This document shows positions 6,755 through 15,164 of a stretch of 16,460 nt of DNA, piece after piece; position 1 is the first letter of the stretch, and each line of letters begins with the position of its first letter. The translations under genes were made by a program, and so were the position numbers. The stretch spans positions 1 to 16,460 of the forward strand of contig QILY01000135.1 in the NCBI GenBank assembly GCA_003232155.1, read 5' to 3'. The notes beneath the pieces were generated by a model. That model was not told the DNA's origin. It searched no databases and saw only the letters and a program-made list of their open reading frames with translations. The DNA comes from Maribacter sp. GTDB taxonomy: Bacteria; Bacteroidota; Bacteroidia; Flavobacteriales; Flavobacteriaceae.

Positions 6755-8254
6755 TTATTTTAGTTGAAATTCTGGTTGTCTAGAAAGGTGTCTTAATAAT
6801 AAATATACTTGAAACGGCGCATTGACCCATGTGGCCAATGTCCATGTTTCATCATTTCCGCCTTCATAATATGTAGGGTCTGTATCACTTCTGAATGCAG
6901 TAAATGCCAATGTATATTGAACATCATTTAACAGTCCTTTGGGTAAAATGAAATCTATTATAGCTCTTGCTATAATATCTGGGTTGTTACTATTCGTTCC
7001 ATCAACACCTGTAATCTCTAATCCAAATGCTCTGAACTGTTCGTTATCTGCTTGGAAAAACATTTCAAGAATATTCTCTAGCGTTAACCAACGGCCAATC
7101 ATAAAATTGGTATTGACCCATGATCGGTCTCTTTGCCAACCTGCAACGTCTACAGGGTCAAATAATGTTTGACTAAGAAGACTACTATAATTCATTACTG
7201 CTTGTACAGTAGTATCAGTATGGGTGAAACCAGTTTCTTTTATTAAGTTAAAGTATACATCATACGGACTTTTTATAATCACACCTAGAGCATCATCATC
7301 AAAAAAGTGCTGACTTTTAAACAATTGTGATAGTACTGGTGCTATATCAAAATTGTTAGCGGTAAAAGTCGCTGCCATACCTGTTATTATGGTTTGGGCG
7401 TTACCTGCATCATCTCTAGAATCAGGGTGTACAAAAAATTCATATAATTTTCTACAAATAAATTCGGCAATTTCATTGGAGCGTTGTGTAAAAAGAATAT
7501 TGATGACATCATCATATCCCCAATTACCAGTTTGTCCAAATATAGTCTTTGGTCCTGCATCATGGCGGTCAGCCCTAAACTGAACTGCCTCGCAGCCTAA
7601 CTCGCCTCTTTCAACATACCCAGTAAGGGCTTTGGCGGTTTCTATAATATCTTCCTCTGTATAACCATTGCCATCACCCAAACTAAAAAGCTCATATAAT
7701 TCACGAGCATAATTTTCATTAGGGTTGTTACCATTGTTAAATACACCATCTAAATAATATAGCATGGCATTGGTAAGACCTATTTCGCTAACAAAAGTTC
7801 TGAAATTTCCAATGGCATTACGTTGTAAGCAGTTTGTGTATTCATATAAGAAAGCATTACACCGGTAAACATCTAATTCAGTAACAAAATGATTGCTCCA
7901 AAAAAAGCTCATACGGTCGCGAAGGTTACCACTTAACATTGTATTTGCGTAGGCTAACCTCCACTCTTGACGTTGCTGCCTTCTAATTTGGCCAGCTGCG
8001 TCATTATCGGCGGGGTAGTTACTGTCGTTCCAATTGGCCCATATAGGCGGTGGTAGTGATGTCTTATTGAAAGCTTCATTGATTAAAGAATCAACTAAAG
8101 CGTTGGCTGTTTGCCCGGTTCCTGCATTTACAGTTTGTATAGATGCACTAAAACCAAGTCTTCTATATAAGTGGGCTACTTGCTGTTGGGTTAAACCACC
8201 TGTTTGTGGCGCAAGAGTTGAAGTATTACAATTAATGAAATATTCCATAGTCAT
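6755..8254 (-). CDS. DUF1800 family protein
   Basis: The 499-residue protein has the DUF1800 N-terminal motif (HLYRRLGFSAS, about residues 28-38). Further family stretches are RDRMSFFWSNHFVT, NENYARELYELFSLGDGNGY and EDIIETAKALTGYV, then the region with EFICRKLYEFFVHPD. The length is normal. No signal peptide is visible: the start is MTMEYFINCNTSTL, with ATG 8254 or 8248 possible. It is the first gene of a two-gene unit with DUF1501, a pairing common in Bacteroidota and Planctomycetota. Because the partner carries a Tat signal, export as a complex (hitchhiking) is conceivable but is inference. Biochemical function is unknown. Confidence 0.9.
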   Translation of the reverse strand: MTMEYFINCNTSTLAPQTGGLTQQQVAHLYRRLGFSASIQTVNAGTGQTANALVDSLINEAFNKTSLPPPIWANWNDSNYPADNDAAGQIRRQQRQEWRLAYANTMLSGNLRDRMSFFWSNHFVTELDVYRCNAFLYEYTNCLQRNAIGNFRTFVSEIGLTNAMLYYLDGVFNNGNNPNENYARELYELFSLGDGNGYTEEDIIETAKALTGYVERGELGCEAVQFRADRHDAGPKTIFGQTGNWGYDDVINILFTQRSNEIAEFICRKLYEFFVHPDSRDDAGNAQTIITGMAATFTANNFDIAPVLSQLFKSQHFFDDDALGVIIKSPYDVYFNLIKETGFTHTDTTVQAVMNYSSLLSQTLFDPVDVAGWQRDRSWVNTNFMIGRWLTLENILEMFFQADNEQFRAFGLEITGVDGTNSNNPDIIARAIIDFILPKGLLNDVQYTLAFTAFRSDTDPTYYEGGNDETWTLATWVNAPFQVYLLLRHLSRQPEFQLK

Positions 8255-8445
8255 TTAGGGGTTAATAAGTTCGTTCAAAGTACTTGTGGGCTACTTTTTA
8301 ACGTTAATATTAATTATGTAGTATATAAACTGTAATATTTTCGATATACTGCACTTGGAATATACGGTGATATCGATAAATAAGACGTTTATTGGTAGCT
8401 TTTTTCGATGAAATACGCAATCAATACAATATTTTAAAATAACTG

Positions 8446-8805
8446 ATGGGGAAACATAATGAATTTGGAAAAGAGGGAGAGCAGATTGCTGTTGATTTTT
8501 TAATTAATAAAGGATACAAAATTAAGTATAGAAATTACAGATATCTTAAAGCTGAAATTGATGTTATAACTCAAAAAGGTGGTATTTTGGCAATTGTTGA
8601 AGTTAGGGCAAGAAGTAATGACCAAATTATACCTATTGCTGAAACTATTACTGCTAAAAAAATCAAGTTATTGGTTATGGCAGCAGACCATTATGTAACT
8701 GAACAAAATATTGATGTTGAAGTGCGTTTTGATGTTATCACCATTTTGAAAAATAGCAAGATATTTAAGATAGAACATTTAGAAAGCGCTTTCTATCATT
8801 TTTAA
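8446..8805 (+). CDS. yraN: YraN family (UPF0102) nuclease-like protein
   Basis: The 119-residue protein has the UPF0102 pattern of the restriction-endonuclease-like fold. It begins GKEGEQIAVDFLINKGYKI (9-27), followed by the core AEIDVI (36-41) and VEVRAR (51-56). The family usually has GEIDLI and VEVKxR, so here Gly is Ala and the catalytic-type Lys is Arg, while Glu37, Asp39 and Glu52 are kept. The C-terminal RFDVITI is also conserved. The function is not settled; a nucleic-acid processing role is usually assumed. It is divergent from DUF1800, with 191 bp between the starts, where I see no strong promoter. Confidence 0.85.
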   Translation: MGKHNEFGKEGEQIAVDFLINKGYKIKYRNYRYLKAEIDVITQKGGILAIVEVRARSNDQIIPIAETITAKKIKLLVMAADHYVTEQNIDVEVRFDVITILKNSKIFKIEHLESAFYHF

Positions 8806-9006
8806 CCTTCATTACTGGCTAATTTCTACAGGGTATTATATCCTTGATAAGTAAAAAGGGTTTTTAACTGCCCATTTAGCAAGTTTGATGTTGAACCCGT
8901 TCGCTAATAAATTCCTTACTCTATAATATTAAATAGACTTTTAATCGTGAACAATTTGTTTTATTTGTAACAAATTGTTATTTTTATTCTTTATAAGACC
9001 AATCTT
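8806..9006. other. intergenic region yraN to ACT-like gene
   Basis: About 200 bp without a supported gene. The only clear structure is the dyad at 8950-8979 described separately. Confidence 0.5.
8950..8979. promoter_or_regulatory. 11-bp perfect dyad upstream of the ACT-like gene
   Basis: AACAATTTGTT (8950-8960) and AACAAATTGTT (8969-8979) form a perfect inverted repeat around an 8-nt spacer, 27 bp before the ATG. On the plus strand it is followed by ATTTTTATTC. It could be an operator or a terminator-like hairpin for a transcript coming from yraN. Confidence 0.45.
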
Positions 9007-9666
9007 ATGAAAACTATTTCATCAGTCGTAGAACAGTACATTAAGAAAAAACCATTTTTACAAAGCGCTTTAGCACAAGGTATTATTAATCTCACTTCTT
9101 TATCACGTATCGTAAAAAAAGAGATTGAGGAAGAACTCGGAAAAGATATTCGAAACGGAGCTATTGTCATGGCTTTAAAACGATTGTCTGATAATCTTGA
9201 GTTTAGAGCAACTCACAAAATTATTAAAGTCTTAAAAAATATTGGCGAAATTACTGTACGGTCTTCTTTGAGCGATTATACTTTTATAGCTTCTGATACT
9301 ATCCTGTCGCAACAGGCTAGGCTTTTAGAAGAAATAAATGCCAATCAAGATGTGTTTTATACTTCATCAAGAGGTGTAAATGAAATTAATATTGTGATAA
9401 GCAATACTATGGATAAAACAGTTGAAGCACTTTTTAAAGATGAAAAACGCACTCAAAAAGCAGAAGAGCTTTCATCGATTACCGTGAAGTTGCCTGCAGA
9501 AAATGTTTCTGTCCCTGGTATTTATTATTTTATTTTTCAGCGTTTGGCTTGGGAAGGTATTGTTCTTTATGAGGTTATTTCAACTACTAACGAGTTTACT
9601 ATCTTAGTTGATGATAGTCAGGTTGATGTAGCCTTTAAAACGATTAAAGATTTAAAGACGCTATAA
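9007..9666 (+). CDS. conserved Bacteroidota protein with aspartokinase-like ACT domain (putative)
   Basis: The 219-residue soluble protein has no signal peptide. Residues 1-70 are helical and charged (VVEQYIKKKPFLQSALAQGI, then LSRIVKKEIEEELGKDI), perhaps a small helical DNA- or protein-binding module. The C-terminal part resembles an ACT domain: SSITVKLPAENVSVPGIYYF, WEGIVLYEVISTTNEFTILV and a last helix VDVAFKTIKDLK (about 155-217). Proteins like this are often labelled aspartate kinase because of that C-terminus. No kinase catalytic domain is present, so it cannot be that enzyme. Amino-acid sensing is plausible for an ACT domain but not shown. It stands alone on the plus strand and converges on the thioredoxin gene. 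Confidence 0.65.
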   Translation: MKTISSVVEQYIKKKPFLQSALAQGIINLTSLSRIVKKEIEEELGKDIRNGAIVMALKRLSDNLEFRATHKIIKVLKNIGEITVRSSLSDYTFIASDTILSQQARLLEEINANQDVFYTSSRGVNEINIVISNTMDKTVEALFKDEKRTQKAEELSSITVKLPAENVSVPGIYYFIFQRLAWEGIVLYEVISTTNEFTILVDDSQVDVAFKTIKDLKTL

Positions 9667-9691
9667 CCATTCTCTTCTTTACAAAGTGTCA

Positions 9692-9710
9692 GTCAATTTG
9701 TTGAATTGAC
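9692..9710. repeat. small hairpin in the convergent intergenic region
   Basis: GTCAATT (9692-9698) pairs with AATTGAC (9704-9710) around 5 nt, 26 bp after the ACT-like stop. There is no T-run. Confidence 0.3.
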
Positions 9711-9740
9711 ATAGAAATGCTTGATCTGGAATAAATGGAC

Positions 9741-9780
9741 AGATTGTTTCGTCGTAAAAAACTCCTCGCAAAGACGTACC
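9741..9780 (-). repeat. dispersed intergenic repeat (TTTGCGAGGAG / ACGACGAAACAATCT type)
   Basis: On the minus strand GGTACGTCTTTGCGAGGAG (9780-9762) is followed by an A/T spacer and ACGACGAAACAATCT (9755-9741). As I recall, this motif pair recurs between genes in many Bacteroidota genomes. Only one copy lies in this window. Confidence 0.45.
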
Positions 9781-9787
9781 GGGCCTT

Positions 9788-9812
9788 ATACCAAAATGAG
9801 TCATATTGGTAT
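9788..9812. terminator. hairpin at the end of the thioredoxin-like gene
   Basis: ATACCAA (9788-9794) pairs with TTGGTAT (9806-9812), touching the stop codon of the minus-strand gene. There is no clear U-tract on the minus strand, so this is a possible weak terminator. Confidence 0.35.
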
Positions 9813-11131
9813 TATTCTTTTAGAAACTCAACTAATGTTTTGTCACTTTCGGGCTTTGCTATAATACGTTTTTCCTTATCCAATATAAAATAGGAGGGCG
9901 TTGTATGTATATCATACAATTTGGCATAATCACTTTGCCATTTGCCCAGCGCTAGGGCATGTTTAAAATTAGATAGTTTTGCCGATTCTTTTTTCCATGT
10001 CATACCATCATCTTCCAACCCTATTGCAATTACTGTTACTTTAGTATTGCCTTTAAGTTCTTTGTGTAATGCGGGTAGTTCTTTCAAACAATGTGAACAG
10101 GTGCTGCTCCAAAAAACAAGTACATAGTTTTCAGCTCCATTTAAATCACTTAGTTTTTTATCTGACCCTTCTTCTTTCCATAGAATATCAGGGGCTTTGG
10201 CTCCAAAACGCAATCGATTATGAGTGTCAATTTCGTCAATTATTTCTTGATAATTACCAGCTATTGCTAATTCTTTTAAATATGGGTCGTAAACAAAATC
10301 AGATACTTTATTATAGTCACTGGCAGAAGCTTGAGACCATAAGGTATAGAAAACATGAAGCTTAAAAGCAGCACCAATCCCGCTTATTTTATCATTGACT
10401 GTTTGAATATTGGTTTGCATTTCTTTTTCAGTTTCCTGTTGAGTGATTTGTTCTATCGGTAAGGCAGTAAATACATAATTGGTTGCTTTATCGGTCAAGA
10501 AACCCGAAGCTTGCAAAACCGGATTTTTAAAATCGAAACCATTAAAATAGTTTTTCTTTTTATATGCTAAATAATCTTGAACGGTCACATAATTTGTTGG
10601 AATTTGTATAGTATTGGCCGAAATGAATTCATGTGCTATTAGTCCTTCTGATTTTTCCTCATACAATTTTTGAGCAGCTTTCAATTGTTTGGATACATCT
10701 GAAAACACTTTTTCGGTGGTTTCTTCAGACAAATAAAAATCTACAATTTCCTGTTCGATCGAATTAATAGCTTCAAAGTGCGAATTGAAAAGGATATTTT
10801 CTTCAGATGTTATAAATTTTGCTCCGTCATTAATATTGAAAGTAAGTTCAATATCTTCTTTACCGTTATAAATGACATCGAAATAAAATTCTTCTTGGGG
10901 TACCGCATATACCAAACGATACATGCCAGGTAGCGCATTTTCAGGAATGGTCAAATTGAAAGCGCCTTTTTTAATAGCCGTATCGGCAATATAGTTTTGA
11001 GTGCCAGGTTTTAGCCTGTAGGCAATAAGCCATGAGTATTCTTTGGCAGGAGAGAAGGTGCCTGAGATAGTATGTTGGGCGCTTACTGCAAAACTTGCTA
11101 GAAAAGCGAAAATCAGGGTCAGTTTTTTCAT
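9812..11131 (-). CDS. exported DUF4369/TlpA-type thioredoxin-like protein
   Basis: The N-terminus MKKLTLIFAFLASFAVSAQ is a Sec signal peptide with cleavage after Ala18 or Gln19 and no lipobox Cys. Residues 20-105 are beta-rich, like the DUF4369 domain that precedes TlpA/ResA domains in Bacteroidota. A helical middle (115-300) follows. The thioredoxin-like domain runs from about 310 to 439 with the redox motif CSHC (Cys345, Cys348) in VFWSSTCSHCLKELP, and the cis-proline at Thr411-Pro412 (HTTPSYF). Such proteins are periplasmic thiol-disulfide reductases that reduce c-type cytochrome or other exported cysteines; the substrate here is unknown. It starts 46 bp after mfd on the same strand, so co-transcription is possible, although a hairpin lies between. 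Confidence 0.88.
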   Translation of the reverse strand: MKKLTLIFAFLASFAVSAQHTISGTFSPAKEYSWLIAYRLKPGTQNYIADTAIKKGAFNLTIPENALPGMYRLVYAVPQEEFYFDVIYNGKEDIELTFNINDGAKFITSEENILFNSHFEAINSIEQEIVDFYLSEETTEKVFSDVSKQLKAAQKLYEEKSEGLIAHEFISANTIQIPTNYVTVQDYLAYKKKNYFNGFDFKNPVLQASGFLTDKATNYVFTALPIEQITQQETEKEMQTNIQTVNDKISGIGAAFKLHVFYTLWSQASASDYNKVSDFVYDPYLKELAIAGNYQEIIDEIDTHNRLRFGAKAPDILWKEEGSDKKLSDLNGAENYVLVFWSSTCSHCLKELPALHKELKGNTKVTVIAIGLEDDGMTWKKESAKLSNFKHALALGKWQSDYAKLYDIHTTPSYFILDKEKRIIAKPESDKTLVEFLKE

Positions 11132-11151
11132 ATGTTGCTAAAATCAATGAC

Positions 11152-11186
11152 ATGCATTAGAACCTCATAACGAAGTTCTAATGCAT
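11152..11186. terminator. 12-bp perfect hairpin overlapping the mfd stop codon
   Basis: ATGCATTAGAAC (11152-11163) and GTTCTAATGCAT (11175-11186) pair perfectly around an 11-nt loop. The right arm contains the last codons and stop of mfd. No U-tract follows on the minus strand. It could attenuate read-through into the thioredoxin-like gene or protect the mRNA end. Confidence 0.45.
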
Positions 11187-14100
11187 AATCGGGTTTAATG
11201 CTGCTAATGCCTTATCTAAAGAAGTAATACGTTCGAAGACCAGTAATAAACGCAGTCCGTTTCGAGTTTGTTTTTCTTTCATGGTACAAATATTCGAATG
11301 GCTTTGCACAAATTGTAGTACGCGTGTAAAGCCCGGACTTTGAAAAAAATCAGATTGTTGGTCAGAGATAAAATACCCAATAAGCTTTCCTTTTTTCATG
11401 ACCACTTTTTCTAGACCAATGCTATTTGCCGCCCATTTTATGCGAACCGAATTAAGCAGGTCATCAGCTTCAGAAGGCAATTCTCCAAAACGGTCAACTA
11501 ATTTAGATTCAAATTTTTGTAGATTTTCTTCATCTTTTATCTGGTTGAGTTCAGTATATAGATTTAAGCGCTCTGTACTATTATTGATATAATCATCAGG
11601 AAACAGCAATTCGAAATCAGAATCCAATAGGGTTTCTTTTACAAATACTTTATCCACAGTGCCCTCTACTTCTTCATAAAGTTCTTTAAACTCATTTTCT
11701 TTTAATTCTTCAATAGCTTCCGCTAATATTTTTTGATAGGCCTCAAATCCTATTTCATTGATAAATCCGCTTTGCTCACCTCCTAATATATCACCTGCAC
11801 CACGAATTTCTAAATCTTTCATGGCGATATTAAACCCACTGCCAAGTTCAGTGAACTGCTCCAATGCCTGAATTCTTTTACGGGCATCATTGGTCATCAT
11901 ATCGTATGGCGGTGTAATAAAATAACAGAAGGCTTTTTTATTGCTTCTACCTACACGGCCGCGCATTTGATGTAAATCACTGAGCCCAAAATTATTGGCA
12001 TTGTTAATGAAGATGGTATTGGCATTGGTAACATCAAGTCCATTTTCAACAATGGTTGTAGAAACCAATACATCAAATTCCCCATTCATAAAAGAAAGTA
12101 TTAAGGTCTCTAATTTTTTACCTTCCATTTGTCCGTGGCCAATTCTGATTTTGGCATCGGGCACTAAACGTTGTATCATACCTGCGACTTCTTTTATATT
12201 TTCAATACGGTTGTGTATGAAAAATATCTGTCCGCCGCGTTGAATTTCATAAGTGACAGCGTCACGAATAGTTTCTTCACTAAACCGTATAACCTGGCTT
12301 TCAATAGGGTATCGATTAGGCGGCGGCGTATTAATAACAGATAAATCACGGGCAGCCATTAAACTAAATTGCAAAGTTCTCGGAATGGGTGTGGCAGTCA
12401 ATGTGAGCACATCAACATTTTCTTTGATCGATTTTAATTTATCTTTTACTGATACGCCAAATTTTTGTTCCTCATCTACGATCAGTAAGCCAAGATCTTT
12501 AAATTTTACATTTTTGTTGACCAATTGGTGTGTTCCTATAAGAATATCGACTTGGCCGGCCTCTAACCTCTCTAAAGTTTGTTTTCTTTCTTTGGTAGTA
12601 CGAAAACGATTCAGGTAATCGACATTTACGGGCATATCTTTTAAACGCTCACTAAAGGTTCTGCTGTGCTGAAAAGCTAAAATAGTAGTAGGCACTAAAA
12701 CCGCCACTTGTTTGCCATTGGCCACCGCCTTAAAAGCGGCCCTAATGGCCACTTCGGTTTTTCCAAAGCCTACATCACCACAGATAAGGCGATCCATGGG
12801 GCGCTCGCTTTCCATATCCCTTTTGATATCTTCGGTAGCTTTACTCTGGTCAGGGGTATCTTCATAAATAAAAGAAGCTTCGAGCTCATGTTGTAGATAG
12901 CCGTCAGGGCCATATTGAAAACCTTTTTCCAGCCTTCGTTTTGCATATAGCTTTATAAGGTCAAAAGCGATTTTTTTGACCCTTGATTTTGTTTTCTGTT
13001 TGATTTTTTTCCATGCGGCAGAACCTAATTTGTAAATTTTAGGTACTGCACCATCCTTACCATTGAATTTAGAAATTTTATGTAGGGAGTGGATACTTAC
13101 ATAAAGTATATCACGTTCACCGTACATTAATTTAATAGCTTCTTGTTTTTTACCCTCTACATCAATTTTTTGAAGACCACCGAACTTGCCTATACCATGG
13201 TCAATATGGGTTACATAATCACCAATCTCTAATTTGTTGAGCTCTTTTAGCGTTATCGCCTGCTTTTTGGCGTACCCATTTTTAAGATGGAATTTATGAT
13301 AACGCTCAAAAATTTGATGATCGGTATAACAGACCAATTTTAGGTCGTCATCGATGAACCCTTGAAAGAGTGGAAAAACTATGGTTTTATAATGTACCTC
13401 TTGGTCAAGCTCTTCAAAAATATCATGAAAGCGTTTGGCTTGCTGGTCAGTAGCACAAAAGATATAATTAGTATATCCGTTTTGATGGTTATGGTTTAGG
13501 TTTTCAATCAATAAATCGAATTTTTTATTGAATGAAGGTTGGGGTTTTGTGTTAAAGGTTATTTGCGTTGATTGTGCTTCGACCGCGCTCAGCTTGACAG
13601 CCCCCATTTCAATCAATCTGAAATCATTCAACTGATTCTTGAACAATTGGGCATTTACAAATAATTTTTCAGGCTGGGCATGTTCGATATCTTGCGATAA
13701 TTTGGCAAATGCCTCTTCTGCCTTTCCGAAGAAATTATTCAATCGGTCAAAAAGTAATTCGGTGTTTTTGACAAAAATAATCGTATTTGCGGCAATATAT
13801 TTTAAGAAGATTTCTCTCTTTTCTTGCGTGAACTTATTGGCTACATTAGGTATGATGGTAATTTTTTTTACTTTTTGGGTTGAGAGTTGTGTTTCAACAT
13901 CAAAAGTTCGAATGCTATCTACATCATCACCAAAAAACTCGATGCGGTAGGGTTCATTATGGGAAAAAGAAAATACATCTACAATCCCACCACGTACTGA
14001 AAATTCACCAGGTTCGGTTACAAAGTCTACACGTTTGAACAGGTATTCAAAAAGGACTTCGTTTAAAAAATCCAAAGAAATTGAATCGTCTAATTTTATT

Positions 14101-14543
14101 TTCAACGTATTCTTATCCAGTTCTTTTCGGGTGACCACTTTTTCGAAAAGAGCATCAGGGTAGGTGACAATGACCGCAGGTTTTTTTCTTGAATTGATAC
14201 GGTTTAAAACTTCGGCCCGTAACAGTACATTGGCATTATCGGTTTCCTCAATTTGGTAGGGCCTACGATAACTGCCCGGGTAAAAAAGAACATCTTTCCC
14301 GCCAACCAATTGTTCTATATCGTTCAAATGATAGGCTGCCTCTTCTTTATCATTGAATAGTAATAAAAATGGGGACTCCGAATTTTTAAAAACATCGGAC
14401 AAAACAAAGGATAAAGCAGAACCGGTAAGTCCGTTTAGATACAACCTGGTAGCGGTAGACGTTTCAGATTGGGCAATAGTAGTTTTCAGTTTTCGCAGTT
14501 GCGAAGACTTTGCAAACAGGTGTTGGATTGTAGCTTGGGTCAA
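11178..14543 (-). CDS. mfd: transcription-repair coupling factor Mfd
   Basis: Mfd is a DNA translocase that removes RNA polymerase stalled at lesions and recruits UvrA. The 1121 residues are full length. The UvrB-like N-terminal part includes LFYPGSYRRPYQIEE (86-100) and EFSVRGGIVDVFSF (180-193). The RNA-polymerase-interacting CarD-like domain is at about 437-495 (GDYVTHIDHGIGKFGGL). The helicase core has Walker A GDVGFGKTE (589-597) and the Walker B box DEEQ (690-693). Later motifs are LTATPIPRTL, STTIVENGLDV and HQMRGRVGRS, and the C-terminal D7 domain ends the protein. An in-frame palindromic repeat encodes VKLSAVEA (316-323) in a variable linker. The promoter lies just upstream, and the gene is divergent from the TerB-like gene. 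Confidence 0.97.
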   Translation of the reverse strand: MTQATIQHLFAKSSQLRKLKTTIAQSETSTATRLYLNGLTGSALSFVLSDVFKNSESPFLLLFNDKEEAAYHLNDIEQLVGGKDVLFYPGSYRRPYQIEETDNANVLLRAEVLNRINSRKKPAVIVTYPDALFEKVVTRKELDKNTLKIKLDDSISLDFLNEVLFEYLFKRVDFVTEPGEFSVRGGIVDVFSFSHNEPYRIEFFGDDVDSIRTFDVETQLSTQKVKKITIIPNVANKFTQEKREIFLKYIAANTIIFVKNTELLFDRLNNFFGKAEEAFAKLSQDIEHAQPEKLFVNAQLFKNQLNDFRLIEMGAVKLSAVEAQSTQITFNTKPQPSFNKKFDLLIENLNHNHQNGYTNYIFCATDQQAKRFHDIFEELDQEVHYKTIVFPLFQGFIDDDLKLVCYTDHQIFERYHKFHLKNGYAKKQAITLKELNKLEIGDYVTHIDHGIGKFGGLQKIDVEGKKQEAIKLMYGERDILYVSIHSLHKISKFNGKDGAVPKIYKLGSAAWKKIKQKTKSRVKKIAFDLIKLYAKRRLEKGFQYGPDGYLQHELEASFIYEDTPDQSKATEDIKRDMESERPMDRLICGDVGFGKTEVAIRAAFKAVANGKQVAVLVPTTILAFQHSRTFSERLKDMPVNVDYLNRFRTTKERKQTLERLEAGQVDILIGTHQLVNKNVKFKDLGLLIVDEEQKFGVSVKDKLKSIKENVDVLTLTATPIPRTLQFSLMAARDLSVINTPPPNRYPIESQVIRFSEETIRDAVTYEIQRGGQIFFIHNRIENIKEVAGMIQRLVPDAKIRIGHGQMEGKKLETLILSFMNGEFDVLVSTTIVENGLDVTNANTIFINNANNFGLSDLHQMRGRVGRSNKKAFCYFITPPYDMMTNDARKRIQALEQFTELGSGFNIAMKDLEIRGAGDILGGEQSGFINEIGFEAYQKILAEAIEELKENEFKELYEEVEGTVDKVFVKETLLDSDFELLFPDDYINNSTERLNLYTELNQIKDEENLQKFESKLVDRFGELPSEADDLLNSVRIKWAANSIGLEKVVMKKGKLIGYFISDQQSDFFQSPGFTRVLQFVQSHSNICTMKEKQTRNGLRLLLVFERITSLDKALAALNPIMH
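13575..13601 (-). repeat. REP-like motif inside mfd
   Basis: On the minus strand GTCAAGCTGAGCGCGGTCGA then AGC encodes VKLSAVEA. The GAGC..GTCGAA core resembles dispersed intergenic repeats common in flavobacteria. It also shares GTCAAGCTGA with the 2506-2650 element (2516-2525). It lies in a poorly conserved Mfd linker and keeps the frame. Confidence 0.4.
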
Positions 14544-14559
14544 GCGATAAAAATTTGTG

Positions 14560-14591
14560 CAAATATAATGGGTACTTTATTCTATGCCAAA
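14560..14591 (-). promoter_or_regulatory. mfd promoter (Bacteroidota consensus)
   Basis: On the minus strand TTTG (14591-14588) is followed after 20 nt by TATATTTG (14567-14560), matching the TTTG / TAnnTTTG consensus. The -7 element lies 16 bp before the mfd ATG, implying a very short leader. Confidence 0.6.
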
Positions 14592-14692
14592 GGAAGCTTT
14601 ATTTTTCTTCATAATCGGGGTTAAACTTTAAAATTAGCCATTGAAATAAAAACAAAATTGTGCCGAATATAAATTATGACATCGAAAAAAAT

Positions 14693-14700
14693 TATATTTG
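14693..14700 (+). promoter_or_regulatory. -7 element of the TerB-like gene promoter
   Basis: TATATTTG matches TAnnTTTG and lies 25 bp before the ATG at 14726. No clear -33 TTTG was found at the usual distance. Confidence 0.45.
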
Positions 14701-14725
14701 TCACATTAAAAATTAAAAAGTATAT

Positions 14726-15157
14726 ATGTCGTTTTCAGATTTATTTGATAGTGGGTTTCAAAAAAGAAATCAGGGCCATTTTGCAGCTATAGTGCGGATT
14801 GCTATGAGTGATGGAGTAATAACCGATGAAGAAAAAGCTTTTTTGGACCGTTTGGCAGGAAGACTTGATATATCGGATAGGGATTATAAAGAAATTTTAA
14901 AGGATTATATGACACATCCTATAAATCCGCCTACAAGTTATGACAAACGATTGGAGCGTTTATATGACTTGGCTCGTATGGTATACGCAGATAATCATTT
15001 AGGAGAAAGACAAACTGATATTTTAGAGCGTTTGGCGGTTGGTTTGAGCTTTTCGCCAGAGAATGTTTCTTATGTGGTCGATAAGGCTCTGAAATTAGTC
15101 AACAGCGGTGTTGATTCTGATGACTTTGCAGAAAAAATAAAGAATATGAACCGTTAG
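14726..15157 (+). CDS. TerB-like (tellurite resistance TerB domain) protein
   Basis: The 143-residue all-helical cytoplasmic protein carries the TerB-type acidic pattern twice: AAIVRIAMSDGVITDEEKAF (20-39) and DLARMVYADNHLGERQTDIL (80-99). Each has an Asp-x-x-(hydrophobic)-x-x-x-(D/E) turn in front of a helix, as expected for metal-binding TerB domains. No other ter genes are nearby, so a role in tellurite resistance should not be assumed; solitary TerB-domain proteins are common with unknown roles. ATG 14726 is supported by the -7 element just upstream. The lipoprotein gene starts 7 bp after its stop, so the two are likely co-transcribed. Confidence 0.85.
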   Translation: MSFSDLFDSGFQKRNQGHFAAIVRIAMSDGVITDEEKAFLDRLAGRLDISDRDYKEILKDYMTHPINPPTSYDKRLERLYDLARMVYADNHLGERQTDILERLAVGLSFSPENVSYVVDKALKLVNSGVDSDDFAEKIKNMNR

Positions 15158-15164
15158 CAAAAAT

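Noticed and set aside
8276..8282. DUF1800 promoter -7 element (minus-strand TACTTTG)
   Set aside because: One base short of TAnnTTTG and no -33 TTTG at a suitable distance.
9007..9666. Aspartate kinase
   Set aside because: Only an ACT-like C-terminus is present. There is no amino-acid kinase fold, ATP-binding motif or adequate length.
14726..15157. Tellurite resistance operon
   Set aside because: Only one TerB-like domain gene is present, with no terA, terC, terD or terE neighbours.
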